From JBFWRK01 sp050248955 (GTDB lineage Bacteria > Actinomycetota > Acidimicrobiia > Acidimicrobiales > Ilumatobacteraceae), in the NCBI GenBank assembly GCA_050248955.1, contig JBFWRK010000003.1, forward strand, positions 310,001 to 374,000: 64,000 nt of DNA, given 5' to 3'. Position 1 is the first letter of the stretch. Each line of letters begins with the position of its first letter. Below are positions 23,749-32,720 of this stretch, piece after piece. The notes under the pieces are model-generated. The model ran no database searches. It was not told the origin of the DNA and saw only the letters and a list, made by a program, of their open reading frames with translations. The position numbers and the translations under genes are program-made.

Positions 23749-23758
23749 ACGCGTGCGG

Positions 23759-25105
23759 TCAGCCGAGATGGTCGACGAACCAGTCCCGGGCGAGCGCAGC
23801 AACTGCTTCGAGCGCGCCTCGCTCTTCGAACAGATGCGTCGCGCCAGGGACGATCTCCAGCTTCTTCTCGCAGCGCAGTTGTGCCAGCGCGTACTGGTTC
23901 AGTCGAAGGACGTCGATGTCCGCGCCACCGACGATCAGCAGCGTCGGGGCCTGTACGTGTGCGAGGTGGGCGCCGGCGAGGTCGGGCCGTCCACCGCGGC
24001 TGACGATCGCTCGGACGTCTGCCCCGCCTGACGCCGCGGCGACGAGTGCCGCTCCGGCGCCCGTGCTCGCCCCGAAGTAGCCGATCGACGCCGCCGCCGG
24101 GACGCCGCTGTCCCGCAACCACGTCGATGCCACGACGAGCCGCCGAGCGAGCAGCTCGATGTCGAACACGTTCGAGCGGTCGTGCTCCTCGTCGACCGTG
24201 AGCAGGTCCATCAGCAGCGTGCCGATGCCTGCACCGTTCAGCGTGTCGGCGACGAATCGGTTCCTCGGGCTGTGCCGGCTCGAGCCGCTGCCGTGCGCGA
24301 ACACGACGACGGACGTTGCGCCGCTCGGCACGGTGAGCCGGCCGGCGAGACGCAGCGAGCCGTCGCCGATCGCGACCTCCCGGTCGATCGCTTCGTGGGT
24401 CGCTGGCGCAGCGCTCGGTGCCGATTCCCGGACCCGCCGCGCCGCGCTCGCCAGGGCGGCGACCACATCGTCGTCCGACGTCTGCGTGAAGTCCCGGTAC
24501 CACGGTCCGATGGCGCGGAACGGCTCGGGGGTGGCGAGGCAGAGCAGCTCGTCCGCGGCATCACCGAGATCCTCGATCCAGTGCGGCGGCGCGAGCGGGA
24601 CCGCGAGCACGACGCGCGCTGCGCCCAGCGCACGGGCGACGCGACAGGCCGCTTTGGCGGTGGAGCCGGTCGCGATCCCGTCGTCGACGATGACGACCGT
24701 CCTGCCGGCGAGGCTGACAGCCGGTCGGCCTGCTCGGAACCGCTCGAGCCGGCGTTCGAGCTCGACGCGCTCTCGACGCTCGACGGCGTCGAGCTCCTCG
24801 GGACGCACCGCTGCCTCGTGCACGATGTCCTCGTTCACGACCCGGACGCCCCCCTCGCCGATCGCGCCCATGCCGAGCTCGGGCTGCGACGGCACGCCGA
24901 GCTTGCGCACGACGATCACGTCGAGCGGCACGTCGAGGGCAGCGGCGACCTCGGCAGCGACGGGAACGCCGCCTCGTGGCAGTCCGACGACCACGCAGTT
25001 GCCGTGGAACTGGCCGAGGCGCTCGGCGAGGCGCCGACCCGCTTCGACGCGGTTCTCGAAGAGCGGCGCGCGCCAGCTCCCTTCGCGATGACCCCGGAAG
25101 AGCAT
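23759..25105 (-). CDS. Phosphoribosyltransferase fused to alpha/beta hydrolase
   Basis: 448 residues. Residues 1-215 form a PRTase: VVGLPRGGVPVAAEVAAALD near the start and the PRPP loop TVVIVDDGIATGSTAKAA. Residues about 240-448 form a dienelactone-hydrolase-like domain: VVFAHGSGSSRHSPRN, the nucleophile Ser in GYFGASTGAGAAL and the His in PGATHLFEE. The fusion is known in actinobacteria; its substrate is not. ATG 25105 lies 13 nt after the DUF1876 stop, so the two form an operon. An upstream start would overlap that gene and is rejected. Confidence 0.85.
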   Translation of the reverse strand: MLFRGHREGSWRAPLFENRVEAGRRLAERLGQFHGNCVVVGLPRGGVPVAAEVAAALDVPLDVIVVRKLGVPSQPELGMGAIGEGGVRVVNEDIVHEAAVRPEELDAVERRERVELERRLERFRAGRPAVSLAGRTVVIVDDGIATGSTAKAACRVARALGAARVVLAVPLAPPHWIEDLGDAADELLCLATPEPFRAIGPWYRDFTQTSDDDVVAALASAARRVRESAPSAAPATHEAIDREVAIGDGSLRLAGRLTVPSGATSVVVFAHGSGSSRHSPRNRFVADTLNGAGIGTLLMDLLTVDEEHDRSNVFDIELLARRLVVASTWLRDSGVPAAASIGYFGASTGAGAALVAAASGGADVRAIVSRGGRPDLAGAHLAHVQAPTLLIVGGADIDVLRLNQYALAQLRCEKKLEIVPGATHLFEERGALEAVAALARDWFVDHLG

Positions 25106-25118
25106 CAGCGTGATGCCG

Positions 25119-25385
25119 TCAGGTGTGCAGGTGAACCGGGCGGCCTTCCCAGCTCTCGATGGAGTGGGCTGCCCGGTCGAGCAGGTGGTGCGCAAGGTCG
25201 GTCAGGGCTCGCGCTGCTGCGACCTCCTCGCCGATCATCGGCACATCCGGATCGACGGGATTGCGGCGGGCGCGGCCCCATCCTTCGAGGTCGAATCCGG
25301 CGCCACCGATCACGGCATCGGCGCGGGTCGACTCGTCGTCCTCGCGGAACGTGATGGTGACCGTCCACACGGTGGGTGCGCTCAT
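25119..25385 (-). CDS. DUF1876 (dsRBD-fold) protein
   Basis: 88 residues. VWTVTITFREDDESTRADAV, GWGRARRNPVDPDVPMIGEE and AARALTDLAHHLL match DUF1876, a small actinobacterial family with a dsRBD-like fold. GAGGAGG sits 7 nt before ATG 25385. It heads an operon with the phosphoribosyltransferase-hydrolase fusion. Function unknown; relatives are often hypoxia- or stress-induced. Confidence 0.85.
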   Translation of the reverse strand: MSAPTVWTVTITFREDDESTRADAVIGGAGFDLEGWGRARRNPVDPDVPMIGEEVAAARALTDLAHHLLDRAAHSIESWEGRPVHLHT

Positions 25386-25482
25386 GGTGAACCTCCTCGG
25401 GGAGATGGTCCGACTGACATGACGAGCATCCGCCTTTTCGCGCCGGAGTGCGAGGGTCCAACGTCCCTCGGCCGGCGATTGG

Positions 25483-26763
25483 TCACGGACCCAGGTGCTC
25501 GGCGAGGAACGTGGTCACACGGGCCTCCCATTCCTCGGGGTGCGTGGTGAGGCCGTCGGTGTGGCCCGTGTCGGGTACCTGCCAGATCTCGACCGTCGTC
25601 GGCGACGCAGACCCGATGAAGCGCGCCGCGTCGGCTTCGTCCGACACGTTCCCGGCGGCGATGAGGAGCACCGGACGGGGAGCAGCGACGGCAACCGCGT
25701 CGTGCAGGGCGATCGGCGGGTCGGCAGCGGTGAGGAGATCGGTCAGCGAGAACGTCATCCACTCGATGCGCTCCTGGACCCAGCCCCGCACGCCGTAGAC
25801 GTCCGACATCCAGGCCTTGTCCGCGGCGGTGCGCCCCGTTGCTCCTTCGGCGACCACGGCGCGGATGCCTGGCAGCGCGGCGGCGGCGCCGACCGCCTCT
25901 TCGCCACCCATCGACAGGCCGACGGCGCCGATCCGCTGCGGATCGATCTCGGGCTGCCGCTCGAGGAAGGTGACCACAGCGGCGACGTCGTCGTCGCCGT
26001 ACCAGCCGAAGTCCATCGCCCGGCCGCCGCTCTCGCCGTGGCCGCGGGCGTCGAGCAGCACCACGCCGTAGCCGTGGCGAGCGAGCACGGCCGCGTGATC
26101 GAGCGTCGCCGAACGCGTCGAGCCCGCGCCGTGGAGCAGGACGACGGCGGCGCCGTTCTCCGATGGGACGTACCAGCCGGCCAGGTCGACGCCGTCGCTC
26201 GTTTGCAGGACGACGTCGTCGTACGCCATGCCGAGGTCGGCCGGGGTGCGGGAGCCGATCGAGGTCCGTGGGACGTTGGTGGCGGCGATCGCGATCGAGA
26301 GCGGCGCGAGCACGAAGACCAGCATGACGAGCGCGACCGGGATCACGAGCAGGCGCCGCCAGCTGCGCAAGCGGGCCCAGAGGCGCACCGCGCCGGCGAC
26401 GAGCAGGAGCAGGCCGGCGACGAGCGCGGCGAGCCCGGCGGCGGCGCGGATCGAGAGCCCGGTCTTGACGACGTGCGGCAGACCGATGCCGACGCCCGCT
26501 GCCGTGGCGACGAGCGCCAGCAGGAACTGCGCGTGGCGCTGCCAGCGCACGTCGGTGCGCACGGCGGTGACGGTCACTGCCCCGACGACGACCACGCGGA
26601 CCGACCGCCACAGCATGCTGCCGTCGGCGCCGACGAGGATCGCGAGGGCGACGCCCGAGAGGCCGGCGGCGACCAAGGGGAGTGTCGCCACACGCGGCCT
26701 CTCGAGCGACCCGACGCTTTGCAGCAACGGGACCTGCAACCCGGGCTGGGTGTGCAGTGCCAC
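25483..26763 (-). CDS. Membrane-anchored alpha/beta hydrolase
   Basis: About 426 residues from GTG 26763; the start is uncertain and a longer frame begins at 26814. Residues 20-160 contain four or five membrane helices (for example VATLPLVAAGLSGVALAILV and LLVIPVALVMLVFVLAPL). The C-terminal hydrolase has VVLLHGAGSTRSATL (oxyanion loop), the nucleophile in AVGLSMGGEEA and the His in DTGHTDGLTTH. The catalytic domain should face outside. Substrate unknown, probably an ester or acyl group. Confidence 0.82.
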   Translation of the reverse strand: MALHTQPGLQVPLLQSVGSLERPRVATLPLVAAGLSGVALAILVGADGSMLWRSVRVVVVGAVTVTAVRTDVRWQRHAQFLLALVATAAGVGIGLPHVVKTGLSIRAAAGLAALVAGLLLLVAGAVRLWARLRSWRRLLVIPVALVMLVFVLAPLSIAIAATNVPRTSIGSRTPADLGMAYDDVVLQTSDGVDLAGWYVPSENGAAVVLLHGAGSTRSATLDHAAVLARHGYGVVLLDARGHGESGGRAMDFGWYGDDDVAAVVTFLERQPEIDPQRIGAVGLSMGGEEAVGAAAALPGIRAVVAEGATGRTAADKAWMSDVYGVRGWVQERIEWMTFSLTDLLTAADPPIALHDAVAVAAPRPVLLIAAGNVSDEADAARFIGSASPTTVEIWQVPDTGHTDGLTTHPEEWEARVTTFLAEHLGP

Positions 26764-26841
26764 GTGTCCAGTCTTGCCAGCTCGGCCGCGGCTCGACAGG
26801 GCCGTTGGTCCCACGGCGAGCCGTCCCGGATCAGCGACGGA

Positions 26842-27450
26842 TCAGCGCAGCATCGCGTCGACGAGCGGTTGCCCAGCAACGATCGTGACGAGGGCCCCGG
26901 CGGCGAGAAAAGGTCCGAAGGGCACCGACGAGTTCCGTGTCGCCCGGTTGCTCACGATCAGCGCCACGCCGGCGACCGAAGCGAGCACGAACCCGAGGAA
27001 GATGCCGACCGGCACGAACCGCAGACCCAGCCAGCCGAGATGACCACCGAGGACCGCGCCGAGACGAACGTCTCCGAACCCGAATCGACCCCGAGCAGTC
27101 GCATACAGAAACCACAGCACGACCAGCGCGCCGACGGCGCCGATCACGCCCCACCAGATCCGCTTCGGTTCGCCGGCGAGCAGTGCTGCCGGCACGAGCA
27201 GCAACAGCCCACTCAGCGCGATGGCGTAGACGAGCGGGCGCGGCAGCGTCTTGGTGTCGAGATCGATGACGGACAGCGGAACGAGCAGCGTGGCGAGCGC
27301 GAGGTACGCGGGGAGCTGCCAGACCATGCCGAGGCGCCAGCTCGTGATCGTCGTGAGCCCGACAACGGTTGCGGCGATGTGCAGACGGCGCGACGGGTCC
27401 AAGCGTTCGAACATGCGGATCCGTAGGTCGGGCGTGCGACTGGAAATCAC
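26842..27450 (-). CDS. Prepilin peptidase (A24 family), pilus type
   Basis: 202 residues with about six membrane helices. The two aspartates of A24 peptidases are visible: IDLDTKTLPR and the GxGD motif GFGDVRLGAVLGG. The N-terminal zinc/methylase domain of PilD is absent, as in CpaA/TadV-type enzymes. It would cut the Flp leader encoded at 36369. The GTG at 27450 overlaps the stop of the DnaB-like gene (GTGA); ATG 27414 is an alternative. It is the last gene of the Tad locus. Confidence 0.85.
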   Translation of the reverse strand: MISSRTPDLRIRMFERLDPSRRLHIAATVVGLTTITSWRLGMVWQLPAYLALATLLVPLSVIDLDTKTLPRPLVYAIALSGLLLLVPAALLAGEPKRIWWGVIGAVGALVVLWFLYATARGRFGFGDVRLGAVLGGHLGWLGLRFVPVGIFLGFVLASVAGVALIVSNRATRNSSVPFGPFLAAGALVTIVAGQPLVDAMLR

Positions 27451-28472
27451 AGCTCGATCGAGTTCTCCGACCACAGCCGCTCGGTCACCCAGGAACCGTG
27501 CGGCTCGAACCGATAGTTCGGGAAGTCCTTCGTGAACTCGAGCTCGGCACCGACGACCCCGCTGCGGTTCTTCTCGACCGAGAACACCACCTGGCGGCGA
27601 AACTCCTCGAGTCGCACGGGCGACGACACGATGTGCACGCGCGAGACGATGTCCGCCTTGTCGTTCATCACGACGACGGCATCGGCTTCGTACGCCAGTG
27701 CGGTCGAGCCCCGGAAGTGGTGCAGGTGGAGGCGTCGTGACGCGAGTCCGACCTGGTCGGCCGCCGCGATCGCGAACACCGAGATGTTGCGGTCGAGCGC
27801 GAGCTCCTTGAGCCCTTCGGTGACCCGGCTGACCCGCTCTGCTTCATTGCGCACGTCGGGGATCACGGGGACCTTCTGAAGGTAGTCGACGAACAACGCC
27901 AGCGGTTCGCCGTCGTAGCGGGCGATGAGGTCGGAGATCGCCGGGATGTCGGTCGACGAGCCGGACGCTTGGAAGAAGATCAGCCGGTCGCCGTACTCGG
28001 CCAGGCGGCGCTGTGCTTCCGTGAGCAGCCGATCGCTGTCGAGCGTCTCCCGGAGCGTGAGCGCTCCGGAGGCGACGTCGCGGAGCTGTGCCTGGAGCTC
28101 CTCGAGACGCATGTCGTACGGCCGGCCGCTGGCGATGGCCAGCTCGCCGAGCTCGCACGACAGCAACCGGGTGAGCAGTGTCACTTGGTCGTGTTCGTAG
28201 CAGAGGTAGATCGTTGTCGCACCACGGCGCGCCATTGACCGAGCCCACTGCAGGCAGGCGATCGTCTTGCCGACCCCGGGCTTGCCGCCGACGAGGAACA
28301 GCTCGCCCGGGCGGACGCCTCCGCCGAGGACGTCGTCGAGGGGCGTGAACCCTGTCGCCCGAGCCGTGATCGGGGGATCGAGCGGCTCTGCCTGGCGCAT
28401 CTCCGCCAGCGTGGCGAGCGCTGACTGCGGTGCGCCTCGGCCGAGCCGGCGAACGGTGAGTGTTGTCGTCAT
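27447..28472 (-). CDS. DnaB-helicase-like RecA-fold ATPase in the Tad locus
   Basis: 341 residues. GFTPLDDVLGGGVRPGELFL then VGGKPGVGKT is the start of a DnaB C-terminal/RecA domain with Walker A; LALFVDYLQKVP is Walker B in the DnaB form; IFFQASGS and FSVEKNRSGV correspond to later DnaB motifs. The DnaB N-terminal primase-binding domain is absent. It lies 5 nt after tadC and overlaps the peptidase gene, so it belongs to the pilus operon. Its role there is unknown: it could be a regulatory or assembly ATPase. Confidence 0.8.
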   Translation of the reverse strand: MTTTLTVRRLGRGAPQSALATLAEMRQAEPLDPPITARATGFTPLDDVLGGGVRPGELFLVGGKPGVGKTIACLQWARSMARRGATTIYLCYEHDQVTLLTRLLSCELGELAIASGRPYDMRLEELQAQLRDVASGALTLRETLDSDRLLTEAQRRLAEYGDRLIFFQASGSSTDIPAISDLIARYDGEPLALFVDYLQKVPVIPDVRNEAERVSRVTEGLKELALDRNISVFAIAAADQVGLASRRLHLHHFRGSTALAYEADAVVVMNDKADIVSRVHIVSSPVRLEEFRRQVVFSVEKNRSGVVGAELEFTKDFPNYRFEPHGSWVTERLWSENSIEL

Positions 28473-28477
28473 CCGTG

Positions 28478-29392
28478 TCACCCCGTGACGAGTCTGTTGT
28501 AGATGGTGATAGCAGCCGGGCCCAGGATGACGATGAAGATGCACGGCATGATGCAGACCACCATCGGGAACAGGATCTTGACCGGCAGCTTCATCGCCTG
28601 CTCCTCGGCGTGTTGACGCCGCTTGACGCGCATCTCACCGGCCTGGACCGAGAGCGTCTTTGCGATCGGCACCCCGAGCTTCTCGGACTGCGTGAGCGCC
28701 ATGACGAACTGGCGCAGTTCGGGCACACCCGTTCGGTCGGCCACACCGAGGAGTGCCTCGGCGCGCGGCAATCCGGCCCGCATGTCCTGCACGGCGCGGG
28801 AGAGCTCGCCGCCGAGCGGGCCGGTGACCGTTGCTGCGACGCGGGCGATGGCAGCGTTGATGCCGAGCCCCGCCTGCACCGTGATGCTGAGCTGGTCGAT
28901 CGTGTCGGCGAGCGACCGGCGGATCTCCTGCTGGCGCTCGTCGGCTCGCCGGCGCAGCAGGAGATCGGGAAGAAGGAACCCGATCACCACGAGGAGGATG
29001 CCGAACACCAGCCCCACTGCGCTCGGACCGGAGACGAACCGCAGCACGCCGAAAAGTGCGCCCATCACTGCCAGGAGCACCTTGACCGCGAGGACACGCT
29101 CCACTGTCCAGCGCCGACGCGCACCGGCGCGGAACACGAGCTGCTCGAGCGCGTCCAGCCGTCCCTGCGGCGTGTAGCGGCGGATCTTCCGCCCGAACCG
29201 GGCGAGGAGCGGTTGGACGGTCCGCTCGCCGACGCCGCGCTGCAGGACGGCCACGTGCATGTCGTTCGTCGGCGTCGATCCGCCGGACAGGCTGATCGTC
29301 GCCCGTTGTGTGCGTGCTCCCGAGAGCGCCCACCACAGGACGAGCAGTGATGTGACAGCGGCCGCCGAGCCGAGCACCAGCGAGATCTCCAT
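28478..29392 (-). CDS. tadC: TadC-like inner-membrane pilus assembly protein
   Basis: 304 residues of the type II secretion F family. The cytoplasmic domain contains SLADTIDQLSITVQAGLGIN and FVMALTQSEKLGVPIAKTL, the GspF signature. Membrane helices lie at residues 3-25, 100-150 and the C-terminus (MVVCIMPCIFIVILGPAAI). With TadB it forms the platform on which CpaF drives Flp assembly. The start is 13 nt after the VWA-TadB stop. Confidence 0.9.
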   Translation of the reverse strand: MEISLVLGSAAAVTSLLVLWWALSGARTQRATISLSGGSTPTNDMHVAVLQRGVGERTVQPLLARFGRKIRRYTPQGRLDALEQLVFRAGARRRWTVERVLAVKVLLAVMGALFGVLRFVSGPSAVGLVFGILLVVIGFLLPDLLLRRRADERQQEIRRSLADTIDQLSITVQAGLGINAAIARVAATVTGPLGGELSRAVQDMRAGLPRAEALLGVADRTGVPELRQFVMALTQSEKLGVPIAKTLSVQAGEMRVKRRQHAEEQAMKLPVKILFPMVVCIMPCIFIVILGPAAITIYNRLVTG

Positions 29393-29405
29393 CAGCTTTC
29401 CTCCG

Positions 29406-31340
29406 TCAGTACTCGAGGCGGATGAGCCGCCGCATCCAGATCCAGCCGACGGCGAGCAGACCGGAGCCGACCAGCACCATTGCCAGGCCTGCGCCGGTCC
29501 CCAGAATCGCGAAGGAGTCGGGGTTGATGATCCGCAGCAGCCCGGCCATCACGAACGGCAGCGCGATCAGGATGTAGGCGGATACCCGACCCTCGGCGGT
29601 GAGCGCCTGCACCTGGCGGAAGAGTCGTTGGCGCTCGCGGATCGTTTCGCCGACGGTGTCGAGGATCTGTGCGAGGTCGCCGCCGACCTCACGGCTGATG
29701 TCGATCGCGCCGACGACCCACTCGAAGTCGGCGCTCGCCATCCGCTCCGCCAGCGCACGCAGCGACTCGCTGAGATCCCTCCCGACTCGTGTCTCGAGCA
29801 CGACCCGAGTGAACTCGGTACGTGCCGGCTCCAGTGCCTCCTGGGCGAGCGTGTCGAGCGCCTGCATCACGCCGTAGCCCGCCCGCAGACTGGCGGTCAG
29901 CAGTTGGAGCGTGTCGGGCAGCTGCTCGGCGAAGCCTTCCCGCCGTTGCCGAGCCTTGCGTTCGACGATCGCTCTGGCTGCGAGCGGCACGATGACGAGT
30001 GCGGCGACGACGCCGATCCGGCCGAGCAGGGCGAGTCCCGCGAGCGAGCCCACGATCGCAGCGACGAACGACAGGAGCACGAACTCGCCCGGTCGAAGCG
30101 TGATCCCTGCTGTCTCGAGCGCCCGCGCGAGCGACGTTCGGCGACCTCGGCGTTCCAGGAAGCGCTCCGTCGCCCCGGTCATCCGTTCGCCCACCTGTGA
30201 CATCGAGGGCGTCTCGGCGAGACCTCGCTTCAGTCCGATCTGGGCCCTGGCCAGACGACCGCGAGGGTCCTCCGGCATGCCGATCAGGCCGAGCAGGAAC
30301 AGAGCGACGAAGAACACGCCTGCGCCGACTGCCAACCACGTCGCGTCCGGCGTCGGGAGCACCGAGATCGCCGGTGCCTCGTCCGGTCGGCGAACGGTGT
30401 CCTCGATTGCCGCGGTTGTCGTCACGGGTGCCTCGGCGGTCGCGGGTGCGAGTGGGAGATCGAGCGGTCTGGTCGCTTCGAGCACGCCAGTCGGCGTCGT
30501 CACGCGGATCGTCAACGGCGCTCGGCCGTGTCCGGAGCTCGTGTAGCCGATCCGGTACTGGTTTGCCAGCGCGCTGGCGGTCGAGCGATAGAGCCCGCTC
30601 AGGGCCGCAGGATCGCTCGATGAAGTGACCTGTCCGCCACCGCTCGCTGCGAGCTGATCGAGCACGGCGCGGTTGCTCTCCTCGGAGACGAGCTCGATGA
30701 CGTTCAGTCGGACGCCCGCCGCCGCGAAGACTGCGTTCTCCAACGGGGCCTCGCTCACAGTGTCGCCGCCGTCCGACAGCAGCACGATGGCGCGGTCCGT
30801 GGCCCCAGGCGAGAACTGCGCTGCGGCGAGGATGACAGCGTCGTAGAGGGCGGTCTCACCGTCGGCGTACAGCTGCGACAGCTGCAGGGAGGTGATGCCG
30901 CGATCGATGGTGAGTGGGGTGACCACGGTCGGCGCCGGTCCGAAGCCGACCACTCCCACCTGCACCTCCGGAGGCAGCAGCGCGAGGAAGTCGACCGCTG
31001 CCGCCTTTGCCGCCTGGAGCGGGAGCCCGTCCATGCTCCCCGAGGTATCGATCACGAGGACGATCTCGAGGTTCGTCGTCGAGACGCGCTCGACCGTGAA
31101 CGGGACCGGCGTGTCCGATTCGAGGACCTCGAAGGCCTCAGCGGGGTACCCGGCGCCGGACAGGCCGGCGGGAGCCGTGACGAGGGCGGTGACCGTCGGG
31201 TACGCCGAGACGTCCGTCTCGGTGATCTCGACACTGCCTTTGTCCTGGGCATGAGCCGCCGATCCGCCGAACAACAGGCCTCCGACTGCCAGGAGCACTG
31301 CGCCCGTCCACGCACACTTGGTTGCGGCCACGGCCGTCAC
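29406..31340 (-). CDS. tadB: VWA domain fused to TadB pilus platform protein
   Basis: 644 residues. A signal peptide (AVLLAVGGLLFGGSAAHAQ) leads to a VWA domain with the MIDAS motif VLVIDTSGSMDG and LLSDGGDTVSE at residues about 90-270. A membrane helix (AVGAGVFFVALFLLGLIG) follows, then a TadB/GspF part: LPDTLQLLTASLRAGYGVMQ and GAIDISREVGGDLAQILDTV, with helices near 430 and 600. The adhesive VWA domain is therefore outside and the platform domain inside. GTG start overlapping the cpaF stop. Such fusions occur in some actinobacteria. Confidence 0.9.
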   Translation of the reverse strand: MTAVAATKCAWTGAVLLAVGGLLFGGSAAHAQDKGSVEITETDVSAYPTVTALVTAPAGLSGAGYPAEAFEVLESDTPVPFTVERVSTTNLEIVLVIDTSGSMDGLPLQAAKAAAVDFLALLPPEVQVGVVGFGPAPTVVTPLTIDRGITSLQLSQLYADGETALYDAVILAAAQFSPGATDRAIVLLSDGGDTVSEAPLENAVFAAAGVRLNVIELVSEESNRAVLDQLAASGGGQVTSSSDPAALSGLYRSTASALANQYRIGYTSSGHGRAPLTIRVTTPTGVLEATRPLDLPLAPATAEAPVTTTAAIEDTVRRPDEAPAISVLPTPDATWLAVGAGVFFVALFLLGLIGMPEDPRGRLARAQIGLKRGLAETPSMSQVGERMTGATERFLERRGRRTSLARALETAGITLRPGEFVLLSFVAAIVGSLAGLALLGRIGVVAALVIVPLAARAIVERKARQRREGFAEQLPDTLQLLTASLRAGYGVMQALDTLAQEALEPARTEFTRVVLETRVGRDLSESLRALAERMASADFEWVVGAIDISREVGGDLAQILDTVGETIRERQRLFRQVQALTAEGRVSAYILIALPFVMAGLLRIINPDSFAILGTGAGLAMVLVGSGLLAVGWIWMRRLIRLEY

Positions 31341-32719
31341 CGGCGTCCGGCCACGAAGAGATCGGTTTCGCCGAACAGCTCGGCCGGCAAAGGGATGCCG
31401 AGCTCGGCGAGGTGTTCGGTGAAGGACGGGCGGATCCCGGTGGGTCGGATTCGGCCGCGGGTCCGCCCGTCGGGTCCGAGGCCGGCGGAGTGATCGAAGG
31501 TGTAGATGTCAGACAACGTGATGACATCGCCTTCCATCCCGATCACCTCGGTCACCTGCGTGACCCGGCGCGACCCGTCGCGGAACCGGTGCAGGTGGAC
31601 GATCACGTGGATCGCCGACGAGATCTGCTCGCGGATCGCCCGGCTCGGCAGCTCGAGCCCCGCCATCAGGACCATCGTCTCGAGTCGAGCCAGGGCGTCG
31701 CGGGGCGTGTTGGCGTGGATCGTCGAGATCGAACCATCGTGGCCGGTGTTCATCGCCTGCAACATGTCGAGCGCCTCGGCGCCGCGAACCTCGCCGACGA
31801 TGATCCGATCCGGCCGCATGCGGAGCGAGTTGCGCACGAGGTCCCGGATCGTGACCTCGCCACGCCCCTCCACGTTCGTCGGCCTGCTCTCGAGACGGAT
31901 CACGTGCTGCTGACGAAGCTGCAGCTCGACCGCGTCCTCGATGGTGACGACCCGCTCGTCCTCCGGCACGAACGACGAGATCACGTTGAGCAGCGTCGTC
32001 TTGCCCGTGCCGGTGCCTCCGGAGACGAGGACGTTGAGCCCTCCCTTGACCACGGCAGACAGCAGCTCGACGACGGACGCGGTGAGCGTGCCCATCCGGA
32101 TCAGGTCGTCCACTTGGAGCGGATTCTTGGAGAACTTGCGGATCGTGAGCACCGGCCCGTCCACCGACAGGGGCGGGATGATCGCGTTCACCCGGGAGCC
32201 GTCGGCCAAGCGGGCGTCGACCATCGGCGACGACTCGTCGATGCGCCTGCCGACCTGCCCGACGACGCGCTCGATGACTCGGCGGAGGTGATCGACGGAG
32301 ACGAAGCGAGTGTCGGTCCGTTCGAGCACGCCATTGCGCTCGACGTAGATGTAGTCGAGCGAGTTCACCATCACCTCGGAGATCGACGGGTCGGCGAGGT
32401 ACCGCTCCACCGGCCCGAGCCCGATCACGTCGTGCATGATCTCCTCGGCGAGACCCTGCCGCTCCGTCGCCGACAGCGGGACGTTGGCGACCGCCATCAG
32501 CTCCGTGATCTCCTGCGCCACGTAGGAGTGGAGCTGCTCCTGCGTCAGCGTCGAATCGAACAAACGTTGGCCGAGCCGTGCGAACAGCGCCTCGTGAACC
32601 CGCGTCTTGAGCTCGGCCACGGCGTCGATCGGCGCCTTCTCGCCGGCGCCGGCCAGTTCGAGCGCCCGACGATCGCCCGTGTCGGCGCCCTGTTCGCGCA
32701 GTCGTTCCGAGAGCTTCAT
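31337..32719 (-). CDS. cpaF: CpaF/TadA secretion ATPase
   Basis: 460 residues. Walker A is VSGGTGTGKTTLLNV, the Asp box is VVTIEDAVELQL, Walker B is RIIVGEVRGAEALDML and the His box is GHDGSISTIHANTPRDA. Together these define the Tad-type traffic ATPase, a hexamer powering Flp pilus extension. The N-terminal helical region (residues 1-110) is as in other CpaF proteins. The gene starts 2 nt after the cpaE stop and its own stop overlaps the tadB start. Confidence 0.95.
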   Translation of the reverse strand: MKLSERLREQGADTGDRRALELAGAGEKAPIDAVAELKTRVHEALFARLGQRLFDSTLTQEQLHSYVAQEITELMAVANVPLSATERQGLAEEIMHDVIGLGPVERYLADPSISEVMVNSLDYIYVERNGVLERTDTRFVSVDHLRRVIERVVGQVGRRIDESSPMVDARLADGSRVNAIIPPLSVDGPVLTIRKFSKNPLQVDDLIRMGTLTASVVELLSAVVKGGLNVLVSGGTGTGKTTLLNVISSFVPEDERVVTIEDAVELQLRQQHVIRLESRPTNVEGRGEVTIRDLVRNSLRMRPDRIIVGEVRGAEALDMLQAMNTGHDGSISTIHANTPRDALARLETMVLMAGLELPSRAIREQISSAIHVIVHLHRFRDGSRRVTQVTEVIGMEGDVITLSDIYTFDHSAGLGPDGRTRGRIRPTGIRPSFTEHLAELGIPLPAELFGETDLFVAGRR

Positions 32720-32720
32720 C

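Noticed and set aside
25495..27426. 643-codon open frame on the plus strand
   Set aside because: Antisense to the hydrolase and prepilin peptidase; composition is Asp/Glu/Arg/His-rich shadow and the minus-strand proteins have clear motifs.
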